DNA from: Prevotella sp. UBA5387
Lineage (GTDB): Bacteria; Bacteroidota; Bacteroidia; Bacteroidales; Bacteroidaceae
Length of the DNA stretch: 32,861 nt
NCBI GenBank assembly: GCA_002407775.1
Contig: DHOP01000041.1
Span: 1 to 32,861 of the forward strand
Direction of reading: 5' to 3'
Position numbers and translations under genes: made by a program. Below the pieces are notes generated by a model, which did no database searches, had not been told where the DNA came from, and was given only the letters and a program-made list of their open reading frames with translations. Of this stretch, positions 1 to 8,002 are shown piece after piece (the first letter of the stretch is position 1; every line of letters starts with the position of its first letter).

Positions 1-6
1 GTAAAT

Positions 7-93
7 CTGATATAAGTCAATTAGGCATCAATCGCAAAGCGATCGATAACCATCCATGGTTTTACCTGCCATTAGTATATCAAACGCAACATT
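7..93. repeat. Degenerate copy (copy C) of a 22-bp palindromic module array
   Basis: The 13-mer CAATCGCAAAGCG at 29-41 is identical to a unit of the larger array at 15803-15815. It is preceded by the 9-mer ATTAGGCAT at 20-28 and followed by ATCGATAAC at 42-50, so the 13+9 (22-nt) layout of the other arrays is visible. A further ATTAGTATA at 71-79 followed by CAAACGCAACATT at 81-93 continues the pattern after a shift of about 7 nt. The copy lies beyond the nuo terminator, in gene-free DNA, and may extend past the left edge. It is more degenerate than the other two copies. Function unknown. Confidence 0.55.
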
Positions 94-254
94 CTCCTCG
101 ATTTTTGAATGATGCCATTGCATAGTATTTCTGAAATCAAAAGAATATCTGGATGAATATTATTGACAATAATGTATCTACCAGATGATATAACGAGATA
201 CAACTTGAAAGGATGTGTCGCTCCACTACGCTCTTTTGCAAGCAAAATCAATTA
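94..254. other. Intergenic stretch without recognised gene
   Basis: AT-rich sequence between the degenerate repeat and the long hairpin. I see no open frame with coding character, no RNA gene and no clear promoter pair. Confidence 0.5.
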
Positions 255-296
255 TGCCAATATTCATAGCTCTACCATGAGCTATGAATATTGGCA
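255..296. repeat. Long perfect hairpin, 18-bp stem
   Basis: The arm TGCCAATATTCATAGCTC (255-272) is the exact reverse complement of 279-296, with a 6-nt loop (273-278, TACCAT). Neither strand shows a clear run of T directly after the stem, so it is not a standard intrinsic terminator. It sits just beyond the probable nuo terminator at 302-350. It could be a backup terminator, an mRNA 3'-end stabiliser or a protein site; this cannot be decided from sequence. Confidence 0.75.
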
Positions 297-301
297 CACC
301 T

Positions 302-350
302 AAAAAGACTCACCCCTCGAGTGTCCATAAATGGACAATCGAGGGATGAG
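302..350 (-). terminator. Intrinsic terminator of the nuo operon
   Basis: Read on the minus strand, a stem of two 7-bp segments (CCCTCGA/TCGAGGG at 314-320 and 339-345; TGTCCAT/ATGGACA at 322-328 and 331-337) is broken by one mismatch, has outer GAG/CTC pairing, and is followed by a CTTTTT run (302-307). It begins about 30 nt after the nuoN stop codon. Confidence 0.85.
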
Positions 351-379
351 AAATCTTTAAATAGATTAAGGTTTGAGAC

Positions 380-1852
380 TTAGATAGCTGCCGTATAGAT
401 CCAATCGTATACGTAGCTTACTACACCGAAGGCTACGATGCCCAATGTGCAGATGGCCAAAGCCAACTTTGTGTTGAAGTGGCTCTTGAAGGTCGGGAGT
501 GGGTTCTCATTGTGTTTGATGAACATTGCCTTGACAATGAGCAAATAGTAGTAAAGACTGATGACCGTGTTGACCAAGGCAATAAGTACTACCGCATAGA
601 TGGTTGCTCCCATAGCGGTGGTGATCTGTGCACCTTCGGCGGCGGCCATGAAGGCGAAGAACTTGGAGAACATACCGGCAAATGGAGGAATACCACCAAG
701 AGAGAACAACGCGATGGTCATGATGAATGACAAGCGTGGGTTGGTTTGGTAGAATCCATTGTAGCTATCGATGCGTACGGTACCATCATTGTGTTCCTCA
801 ACGGCAGAGATGATGGTGAAGACGGCAAGGTTGGCTACCACATAAATAAGGATATAATAAGCCAAAGCCGTTACACCCATGGCTGAATTGCCTACCACGG
901 CAAGCATGATATATCCTGCCTGAGAGATAGAGCTAAAGGCCATGAAGCGTTTGAGGTCTGTCTGATGGATAGCAAAGAGGTTGGCAATGGTGATGGAAAG
1001 TACGATGACGATCATCAACATATATTGCCAGTATATTACCATCGGAGCAAAAACCTTCATCAAGATGGCGCACAACGCAAAGGCGGCGGCACCCTTAGAG
1101 ATAACACTCAGATAGCCGGTAACTGTTGTTGGTGCACCCTGATATGTATCGGCGGTCCAGAAATGGAATGGCACAAGAGAGATCTTGAAGCCTAGTCCAC
1201 TAAAGAAGAACACCATGCCAATGATATTCATAGGCGAAGCGGTGATCTTTCCAACCATATCCTCGAAGTAAAGCGTGCCGGTAGAGCCATACAGGAAGCT
1301 GATGCCATAGAGCATGATGCCTGATGAGAACACGGCCGTGAGGATGAACTTAGCACCTGCTTCGGCAGAGTTATGACGATATTTGTCGAAAGCCACAAGG
1401 GTGGACATTGGCACCGAGGCCAACTCAAGGCCGAGGAAGAACAACAAGAAGTTGTTGGAGCTTACCATGAAGTTCATACCAACCAGCGTGGAGATGACCA
1501 ACAGATAGAACTCGCCTTCCTTGAAGGCCGTATCCTTACGCTCCAGCCACTCGCGAGCCTGAACGACCACGATGAGTGTACCAAAGGCCAGGATGGTCTT
1601 AATCACTCCGATAATCGGGCTTGTGATGTACATTCCACCAAACGTTGTGGCGGCTTCCGTAGGGAATATGTTGATGAAGATATGGGCCAACAAGAGTACG
1701 GACACCAATGGATTGAACCACCGACGTTGCGTGTCTGTGCCGGGCTTGAATGAAGTGAAGAGGTCCACGAGGAAGACGATGACAAGGATTGCCATGAGCG
1801 TTACCTCGGGAATCATATTGAGAAATTGACTATAATCGATATTCATAATCAT
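380..1852 (-). CDS. nuoN: NADH-quinone oxidoreductase subunit N (NuoN)
   Basis: Antiporter-like membrane subunit of respiratory complex I and part of the proton-pumping arm. The 490-residue length fits the family (about 480-500). The protein is hydrophobic throughout, with many predicted membrane helices. It carries the conserved core of the proton-conducting Mrp-like family around residues 120-300, including the segment FHFWTADTYQGAPT with the histidine and acidic residues usual in NuoN, and a following lysine-containing helix (VISKGAAAF). It is the last gene of the nuo operon, 30 nt after nuoM, and a terminator follows at 302-350. A second ATG lies two codons inside; the outer one is kept. 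Confidence 0.96.
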   Translation of the reverse strand: MIMNIDYSQFLNMIPEVTLMAILVIVFLVDLFTSFKPGTDTQRRWFNPLVSVLLLAHIFINIFPTEAATTFGGMYITSPIIGVIKTILAFGTLIVVVQAREWLERKDTAFKEGEFYLLVISTLVGMNFMVSSNNFLLFFLGLELASVPMSTLVAFDKYRHNSAEAGAKFILTAVFSSGIMLYGISFLYGSTGTLYFEDMVGKITASPMNIIGMVFFFSGLGFKISLVPFHFWTADTYQGAPTTVTGYLSVISKGAAAFALCAILMKVFAPMVIYWQYMLMIVIVLSITIANLFAIHQTDLKRFMAFSSISQAGYIMLAVVGNSAMGVTALAYYILIYVVANLAVFTIISAVEEHNDGTVRIDSYNGFYQTNPRLSFIMTIALFSLGGIPPFAGMFSKFFAFMAAAEGAQITTAMGATIYAVVLIALVNTVISLYYYLLIVKAMFIKHNENPLPTFKSHFNTKLALAICTLGIVAFGVVSYVYDWIYTAAI

Positions 1853-1882
1853 CTATTGTTCTGAATTATTGACTTTCCTTGA

Positions 1883-3406
1883 TTACAAGCCTGCAATGGC
1901 ACCACTTGACATGATGTGATGTACCATAGGAGCTACGGCATCGTTGATGATGTTCTGTGCCCAGAGAGGGAATGTTCCGAGTCCGGCAACACAGAAGATA
2001 AGTCCACCAACGGCTAAGCGCTCGTCCCATGTGGCATCAGTAAGCTTATAGAAGTTCTGATCTGGAACCTTCTGATAAAGGATCTTGCCAACGACACGGA
2101 GGATATAAACGGCCGTGATAACGATGGAAGTAGTGGCGATGATGGTAGCCGTGCGATGGAACACATCGTTCACCTGGAAAGAACCAACGAAGATATTCAT
2201 CTCGGCTACGAAGCCAGAGAAAAGAGGAAGGCCAAGGTTGGCAAGACCAGCGACTACATAGGCCACGGCAAGGAAAGGCATAACCTTCATCAAACCACCC
2301 AAACGGCGTACATCACGTGTGCCGGCGCGGTGGTAGATCATACCGATAACGGCAAAGAAGAGGGCCGTCATCAAACCGTGTGAGAGCATCTGAAGTACGG
2401 CACCGGTAACGGCGGTCTTGGTCATCATCAAGATGGCGAAGAGCACGAGACCACAGTGTGACACCGAAGAATAAGCATTGATATACTTCAAGTCGGTTTG
2501 TACACAAGCAGAGAGTGCACCATAGACTACCGAGATAGTGGTCAGGATAAGGAATATCCAAGAGAGCTCACGAGCAGCATCGGGCAATAGGAACATGGCG
2601 ATGCGGAAGCAACCGTAGCCTCCGAGCTTCATAAGCACACCGGCATGTAGCATGGACACGGCAGTAGGGGCGGATGCATGACCATCGGGAGACCATGTGT
2701 GGAATGGGAAAAGCGCGCCAAGGACACCGAAACCAATGAATATGAAGGGGAAGAACACCTTCTGGATGGCCACCGGAATGGAATTGCTCTGGGCAATTGC
2801 CAAGACGTCCATGGTGTAAGTACCACTGTATTGACCATTAAAGAAGTAGATGCCAAGGATGCCAAGGATGAGCAATGCGGAACCACCCATGAGCATCAGC
2901 GTAAGTTTCATGGCCGAATACTCCTTGGGACCGGTACCCCAAACTCCAATAAGCAGGTACATTGGGATAAGAGCCACCTCATAGAACATGAACATCGTGA
3001 ACAAGTCCTCAGTGATGAAGAATCCGAACACACCAGAGCTCAACAACGTGAACCAAAGGAAGAACTCCTTCTGCATGGGGTGATGTTGCCATGAGGCGAA
3101 TGTGCCGGTAAACACGATGACGGCCGAAAGGAGTATCATCACAACGGAGATACCATCCACACCGGTGCGGAAATATATGTTGAGCGGCTTGAACCAAGGA
3201 ATGGCATCACCGAAGAGGAATGGTGCTACGTCAGCTGAAAGGGTGTGACGTGCATCGACAAAGACGAAAACCAAATAGATGGCCAAGGCTAATAAAGCCG
3301 AGGAGCCGACAACCATGACACCGCGAACCTGCTTGTCATTGCGGGCAAGCCAAAGCGCCAGGAGCATCACGATGGGTATAACGACGAATAATGTTAGAAA
3401 AGTCAT
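1883..3406 (-). CDS. nuoM: NADH-quinone oxidoreductase subunit M (NuoM)
   Basis: Second antiporter-like subunit of complex I, 507 residues, close to the usual size. Visible landmarks are the conserved acidic position in the FMFYEVALIPMYLLIG helix (about residues 140-155), the segment FPFHTWSPDGHASAPTAVSMLHAGVLMKLGGYG (family hallmark, with the histidine and lysine of the channel, given here as HTWSPDGH and MLHAGVLMKLGGYG) and a later channel helix near SSVSHCG. It acts in the inner membrane. nuoL lies 36 nt upstream and nuoN 30 nt downstream, so all three antiporter subunits are co-transcribed in the standard order. Confidence 0.97.
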   Translation of the reverse strand: MTFLTLFVVIPIVMLLALWLARNDKQVRGVMVVGSSALLALAIYLVFVFVDARHTLSADVAPFLFGDAIPWFKPLNIYFRTGVDGISVVMILLSAVIVFTGTFASWQHHPMQKEFFLWFTLLSSGVFGFFITEDLFTMFMFYEVALIPMYLLIGVWGTGPKEYSAMKLTLMLMGGSALLILGILGIYFFNGQYSGTYTMDVLAIAQSNSIPVAIQKVFFPFIFIGFGVLGALFPFHTWSPDGHASAPTAVSMLHAGVLMKLGGYGCFRIAMFLLPDAARELSWIFLILTTISVVYGALSACVQTDLKYINAYSSVSHCGLVLFAILMMTKTAVTGAVLQMLSHGLMTALFFAVIGMIYHRAGTRDVRRLGGLMKVMPFLAVAYVVAGLANLGLPLFSGFVAEMNIFVGSFQVNDVFHRTATIIATTSIVITAVYILRVVGKILYQKVPDQNFYKLTDATWDERLAVGGLIFCVAGLGTFPLWAQNIINDAVAPMVHHIMSSGAIAGL

Positions 3407-3442
3407 TATCTTATAGTATTCTTATTGTATTATTCTGAGAAC

Positions 3443-5467
3443 TTAGATGCATAGCAAGATGAGCGTCAGAGCTACACTACCGGTGATGAACCACACGGCG
3501 TATTGACGCACGTCACCACTCTGCCAAGGACGGATGGTCTCACCAGCCTCCTGTGTTGCCCATGCGGTGAAGTTGAACGTACCGTCAATGACATGGCGGT
3601 CGAACCAAGCGATAGGCATAGAGATGCAACGGAAGACAACCTTATGGGTAAAGAATTGCCAAGCATTGTCGATATAGAAGCGGTTGAGTGCTGCCTTGTG
3701 AAGTTTGGGCATGCGACGCTCGAGCATAGCGGGTACGGGGTTCTTACCACTCTTGTACATCCATGTGGCGAGGCTGATACCGATAATAGCTACGGCGATG
3801 CTAAGCCAAGCAACGGGACTCCATGTCCAGAATTGCCATGTCTGAAGGGCGATATCCTCGCTCTCGCCGTTGGCGGTAACGAAATGTCCGAATGGAATCA
3901 TACCGGCGAAGACGCTGATGATGGCAAGGAACACTAATGGGCCCCACATCACGAAAGGCACCTCCTGAGGACGACGACGATTGCTTGGATCCTGCTCATA
4001 GTAGGAATTACCCCAGAAGATGAGGTAGTAGAGACGGAACATATAGAATGCCGTCATACCGGAAACAAGCGTCATGAAGAAGCCCATGAACGGAGAGAAG
4101 TGGAAAGCGGCCGAAACAATCTCGTCCTTGGAGAAGAATCCGGCGAATGGAGGAATACCACTAATAGCCAAACAACCGATAAGGAAAGTGATATTAGTGA
4201 TAGGCATATACTTGCGAAGTCCGCCCATGTACTGGTAGAAGTTCGACCCCACGATCACGATGATAGCTCCAGAGCAAAGGAAGAGAAGCGCCTTGAACAT
4301 GGCGTGTGTGAAGAGGTGGAACATGCCGGCCATATAGCCAACACCACCCTCGCCCGTCAACTCTGTACCAACGCCAAGGGCTACGAGCATATAGGCAATC
4401 TGTGAGATCGTAGAGAATGCAAGACCACGCTTGATGTCGCTCTGAGCGCAGGCCACGGCGGCGGCATAGAAGGCCGTAAAGGCGGCGATGTAAGCCACAT
4501 AGTGGAGTGTGTCGGGAGCGTATTGGATCCAAATGGGGAACAATGAGGCTACCTGGTAAACACCGGCAACAACCATCGTAGCGGCATGGATAAGGGCACT
4601 AACTGGCGTAGGACCTTCCATGGCGTCTGGCAACCAGATGTGCAATGGGAACATAGCACTCTTACCAGCACCACCGATGAACATCAGGAACAAGGCCATT
4701 GGCAACACCCAAGCGGCGCCAGGGAGATTGTTCATCATACCACCGCCCACATTGAGGTCGTAGTTGAACGTTCCCACATAGAAGCTATAGAACAAGATAC
4801 CGATGAGGAAGAACAAGTCGGCGAATCGTGTAACGATAAATGCCTTCTTAGAAGCCGCAACTGCAGAGTGCTTGGGATAGTAGAAACCGATGAGGAGGTA
4901 AGAACAAACACCCACAAGCTCCCAGAACATATACATCTGGAAGAGGTTGGTGGCCACTACCAAGCCCAACATTGACATGGTGAAGAGTGAAAGGAAAGCG
5001 TAGAAACGCTGGAATCCCTTCTCATATCCTTCCTTCACATAGTTCTCATCGCGCTCGGCCATATAGCCAAAGCTATAGATGTGCACCATCGAAGAGACGG
5101 TGGTGATGACAACGAGCATCATCACACTAATAGGCGAAAGACGGAAACCGATCTTAAAGAGCAACTCGGCATTGAAGATATTCTGACCAAAGTCGAGCCA
5201 TGTGAAATTGAATATCGTCAACGTGGGATATACGCCACTGGCCAGACGACCATTGATGACATCAACTTGTTCGAATGGTGTGACGATGTGTCCTGTATAG
5301 AAGAAGTACTTATAAGCCGTGTACAAGCTCATGCCCCAAAGGCTGAGCAACACCGCCGTACCGATATATCCAGCTACGGGCTTCTTCATCTTCATGCCAA
5401 GAAGGCCGAGAAGAAGGAAGCTGAGTAATGGAAGTAGGAGTATCAAAAACGAATAACTGTAATCCAT
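3443..5467 (-). CDS. nuoL: NADH-quinone oxidoreductase subunit L (NuoL)
   Basis: Distal antiporter-like subunit of complex I, 674 residues, somewhat longer than the 613 residues of E. coli NuoL. It has the family segments MFWELVGVCSYLLIGFYY (about 155-172), FPLHIWLPDAMEGPTPVSAL (about 270-290) and the following channel helix HAATMVVAGVYQ. The C-terminal region holds the stretch expected for the long lateral helix that braces the membrane arm, followed by a final hydrophobic segment (ITGSVALTLILLCI). It starts only 6 nt after the nuoK stop codon and belongs to the same transcript. Confidence 0.97.
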   Translation of the reverse strand: MDYSYSFLILLLPLLSFLLLGLLGMKMKKPVAGYIGTAVLLSLWGMSLYTAYKYFFYTGHIVTPFEQVDVINGRLASGVYPTLTIFNFTWLDFGQNIFNAELLFKIGFRLSPISVMMLVVITTVSSMVHIYSFGYMAERDENYVKEGYEKGFQRFYAFLSLFTMSMLGLVVATNLFQMYMFWELVGVCSYLLIGFYYPKHSAVAASKKAFIVTRFADLFFLIGILFYSFYVGTFNYDLNVGGGMMNNLPGAAWVLPMALFLMFIGGAGKSAMFPLHIWLPDAMEGPTPVSALIHAATMVVAGVYQVASLFPIWIQYAPDTLHYVAYIAAFTAFYAAAVACAQSDIKRGLAFSTISQIAYMLVALGVGTELTGEGGVGYMAGMFHLFTHAMFKALLFLCSGAIIVIVGSNFYQYMGGLRKYMPITNITFLIGCLAISGIPPFAGFFSKDEIVSAAFHFSPFMGFFMTLVSGMTAFYMFRLYYLIFWGNSYYEQDPSNRRRPQEVPFVMWGPLVFLAIISVFAGMIPFGHFVTANGESEDIALQTWQFWTWSPVAWLSIAVAIIGISLATWMYKSGKNPVPAMLERRMPKLHKAALNRFYIDNAWQFFTHKVVFRCISMPIAWFDRHVIDGTFNFTAWATQEAGETIRPWQSGDVRQYAVWFITGSVALTLILLCI

Positions 5468-5473
5468 AGCGCG

Positions 5474-5782
5474 TTAGAATTTCATGTTTTGGATGCTGTT
5501 CACCTGATCACTATGATAGTTACGGTAAACGTTGATGATGATTGCCAAGGCTACGGCGGTCTCGGCGGCACTCACTCCGATAGAGAACAATGTGAAGAAC
5601 ATACCCTCAAATTGTGCTGGATAGAAGTAACGGTTGAACACGACGAAGTTTAAATCCACGGCGTTAAGCACCAACTCAATGGAAATGAGCATGGCGATAA
5701 GGTTGCGTCGTGTAACGAAACCGAACACACCGATGAAGAAAAGTATTGCGCTAAGCGCTAACATAAACTCTACTGGAATCAT
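5474..5782 (-). CDS. nuoK: NADH-quinone oxidoreductase subunit K (NuoK)
   Basis: Small three-helix subunit of the complex I membrane arm, 102 residues with the start chosen here. The frame is open further upstream, but the ATG at 5782 (MIPVEFMLALSAIL) gives the normal family length and forms an ATGA overlap with the nuoJ stop, a typical coupled junction. The two membrane glutamates needed for proton transfer in the family are visible: E36 in ISIELVLNAV and E74 in SAAETAVALAI. The longer reading would add a charged 15-residue extension that overlaps nuoJ and is unlikely. Confidence 0.95.
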   Translation of the reverse strand: MIPVEFMLALSAILFFIGVFGFVTRRNLIAMLISIELVLNAVDLNFVVFNRYFYPAQFEGMFFTLFSIGVSAAETAVALAIIINVYRNYHSDQVNSIQNMKF

Positions 5783-6306
5783 TTCTTGTCCTCCTTTCTG
5801 GCGATCATAACGCCACCGATGATACAAGCCAAAAGAAAAACGGATATCAACTCAAAGGGCAACACGTACTGATACTTGTCGCTACCCACAAGAGCGGCAC
5901 CAATTTGCTTCATTGGAACCTCCACATGAGTGATGGTATCAAGTTTCACACTTGATAGAAACTCTGTCTTGACATATACGAATGCAACTACTGCCAAGCC
6001 TGCAAGTGCAACGAGCGCGCCTTGAACGACGCGGATTCCCTTGAGTCTTTCAACAAGTCCTTGCAGAGAACGCTTGGACATCATGCTGATGGCAAAGATA
6101 TAAAGGATTGTGATACCACCGGCGTAGATGCTGATCTGAGCGGCACCAAGATAGGTATAATCCATGAGGAAATAAAGTCCTGCGATGCCGAAGAGCACGA
6201 AGAGCAGGAATGTAGCCGCCCTCATGATACGCTTCGTCACTACGGACAAAACAGCTGAGCCAAGTATGACTACAGCGAGAATACAAAAAACTATGATATT
6301 GGCCAT
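5779..6306 (-). CDS. nuoJ: NADH-quinone oxidoreductase subunit J (NuoJ)
   Basis: Membrane subunit of complex I with about five hydrophobic helices, 175 residues, in the usual range. The segment DYTYLGAAQISIYAGGITILYIF (quoted in part: GAAQISIYAGGITILYIF, about residues 52-70) is the conserved NuoJ helix containing the pi-bulge region and family tyrosines. The tail RKEDKK is charged. Its stop codon overlaps the nuoK start by 4 nt, and nuoI ends 17 nt upstream. Confidence 0.95.
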   Translation of the reverse strand: MANIIVFCILAVVILGSAVLSVVTKRIMRAATFLLFVLFGIAGLYFLMDYTYLGAAQISIYAGGITILYIFAISMMSKRSLQGLVERLKGIRVVQGALVALAGLAVVAFVYVKTEFLSSVKLDTITHVEVPMKQIGAALVGSDKYQYVLPFELISVFLLACIIGGVMIARKEDKK

Positions 6307-6323
6307 AATCTATATTACTTGTC

Positions 6324-6860
6324 TTACTTTGTTTTAGTATTAAACTTGCCAATCGTGAGTGGTGCGCCACCATCGATGAGATCAGGAAGGCTTCCACCCT
6401 CATAAACCTCCTTGTCGAGATGAAGCACGAGTTTGCTACGATCGAAAACAGCATTCTCGAAATCGTTGGTAAACTCAATGGCATCGAAGTTACAAGCGTT
6501 CACGCAGAGCTGACAGAACATACAATCACCGAGATCGTACTGATAATCGTCAAGCTTCTTTTTCTTCTTGCCCGTCTCTGGATCGGTATCCATGTGGGCA
6601 GTAATCTTGATGGTATCGTTGGGGCAAGCCTTCTCACAAAGTGTGCAAGCGGTACACTTGTAGGCTCCTTCCTCGTCGCGTTTGAAGACAAGACGGCCAC
6701 GGAAGCGTGGGGAAACGTGTAGTGTAGTCTTGCGGTTCTCAGGATATTGTTCGGTCGATTTCGGTGTGAAATACTCAACAAGAGTAGTCTTCATACCCAC
6801 GGCGAGCGTCTTTACTCCCTCGACAATGTCCTGAAAATAATTTTTATCGTTGTATGCCAT
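6324..6860 (-). CDS. nuoI: NADH-quinone oxidoreductase subunit I, 2x[4Fe-4S] (NuoI)
   Basis: Ferredoxin-like subunit that relays electrons through clusters N6a and N6b toward NuoB. Two complete cluster motifs are present: C69, C72, C75 and C79 (CTACTLCEKACP) and C113, C116, C119 and C123 (CMFCQLCVNAC). The protein has 178 residues, near the family norm. A basic, lysine-rich insertion (GKKKKKLDD, about 97-105) lies between the two motifs. It is 9 nt downstream of nuoH. Because nuoE, nuoF and nuoG are absent here, this subunit is a plausible entry point for electrons from ferredoxin or another donor; that is inference. Confidence 0.96.
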   Translation of the reverse strand: MAYNDKNYFQDIVEGVKTLAVGMKTTLVEYFTPKSTEQYPENRKTTLHVSPRFRGRLVFKRDEEGAYKCTACTLCEKACPNDTIKITAHMDTDPETGKKKKKLDDYQYDLGDCMFCQLCVNACNFDAIEFTNDFENAVFDRSKLVLHLDKEVYEGGSLPDLIDGGAPLTIGKFNTKTK

Positions 6861-6869
6861 GATAATATT

Positions 6870-7958
6870 TTATTTAAGATACCAACCTAATGCTACACAA
6901 ACCGTCATGATGACGAGGTTGAGCAATGAAAGCGGCATAAGGTATTTCCATTCCAATTTCAAGATTTGGTCGATACGAAGACGTGGGAATGTCCATCGAA
7001 TCCACATCAGCAACCAAACCACCGCGAACGTCTTGCCAAAGAACCAAACGATTCCAGGGATATAGTTCATCACAGTGTCAAATCCCTCAACACCAATATT
7101 GAGTGGTGCCCATCCTCCAAGGAATACGGCGGTAGCGATACCGGCGATAACAAAGAGGTTGAGGTACTCGGCCAGATAGTAGAAACCGAAGCCCATACCA
7201 GAATACTCGGTGTGGTAACCGGCAACCAACTCGCTCTCGGCCTCGGCCATATCGAACGGGCCACGGTTAGCCTCAGCATTACCAGAGATAAGGAACACGA
7301 GGAAGGCGATCAATGCGGGAATATGTCCCTTGATGATCAACCAGTTCCAAGGACCTGTCTGTGCTTCCACGATACCACTAACTTGCATGGTACCTGTGAG
7401 TGTAACGGCGGTGACAAGGCAAAGTCCCAACGACATCTCATAAGAGATAAGCTGAACGGCTCCACGCATGGCGGAAACGACCGAATACTTATTGTTACTA
7501 CCCCATCCTGCGAAGAACACACCCAAAACGCCGATAGACGAAATGGCGGTCACGAGGAATATACCTACATTGAAGTCAAGGATCTGTGCACCATTGTTCC
7601 AAGGAAGGAAGGAAAACGTGCCTACGGAGGCAATGATCACAAGCATCGGCGCAAGGTAATAAAGCATCTTGTCGGCCTTGTCAACCGTGAAGATCTCCTT
7701 GATAAGCATCTTTATCACGTCGGCAAACACCTGGAAGATACCCCAAGGACCTACGCGCATCGGGCCTAAGCGGCACTGGAAGTAGGCGCAGACCTTACGC
7801 TCCATGAATATCAGGACAATAGCGATGACCGCATATGCCGTGAGAATAAGCACGCCAATGATGACACACTCTATCAAAACCGTCCAAAAGTTGCCCAATC
7901 CAAGCGTAACACGCAAAAGCTGGTCAAACCAATTGGTTACTATACTAAAATCAAACAT
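6870..7958 (-). CDS. nuoH: NADH-quinone oxidoreductase subunit H (NuoH)
   Basis: Membrane subunit that joins the hydrophilic and membrane arms of complex I and forms part of the quinone chamber. The 362 residues and multiple hydrophobic helices fit the family. Diagnostic segments are MERKVCAYFQCRLGPMRVGP (about 52-71) and the conserved acidic loop DMAEAESELVAGYHTEYSG (about 237-255), which lines the quinone site in characterised enzymes. It lies 44 nt after nuoCD and 9 nt before nuoI. Confidence 0.97.
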   Translation of the reverse strand: MFDFSIVTNWFDQLLRVTLGLGNFWTVLIECVIIGVLILTAYAVIAIVLIFMERKVCAYFQCRLGPMRVGPWGIFQVFADVIKMLIKEIFTVDKADKMLYYLAPMLVIIASVGTFSFLPWNNGAQILDFNVGIFLVTAISSIGVLGVFFAGWGSNNKYSVVSAMRGAVQLISYEMSLGLCLVTAVTLTGTMQVSGIVEAQTGPWNWLIIKGHIPALIAFLVFLISGNAEANRGPFDMAEAESELVAGYHTEYSGMGFGFYYLAEYLNLFVIAGIATAVFLGGWAPLNIGVEGFDTVMNYIPGIVWFFGKTFAVVWLLMWIRWTFPRLRIDQILKLEWKYLMPLSLLNLVIMTVCVALGWYLK

Positions 7959-8002
7959 ATTGTGTTGTCTCTTTAATTGCTAATCGATTTTGGATTTTAG
8001 TA

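Noticed and set aside
5783..5827. Longer NuoK start at 5827
   Set aside because: The added residues are charged and encoded inside nuoJ; the ATGA overlap start gives the standard 102-residue protein.
6966..7769. 267-codon plus-strand frame opposite nuoH
   Set aside because: It is the antisense shadow of a certain gene; its translation is rich in polar and odd residue runs and has no promoter or family likeness.
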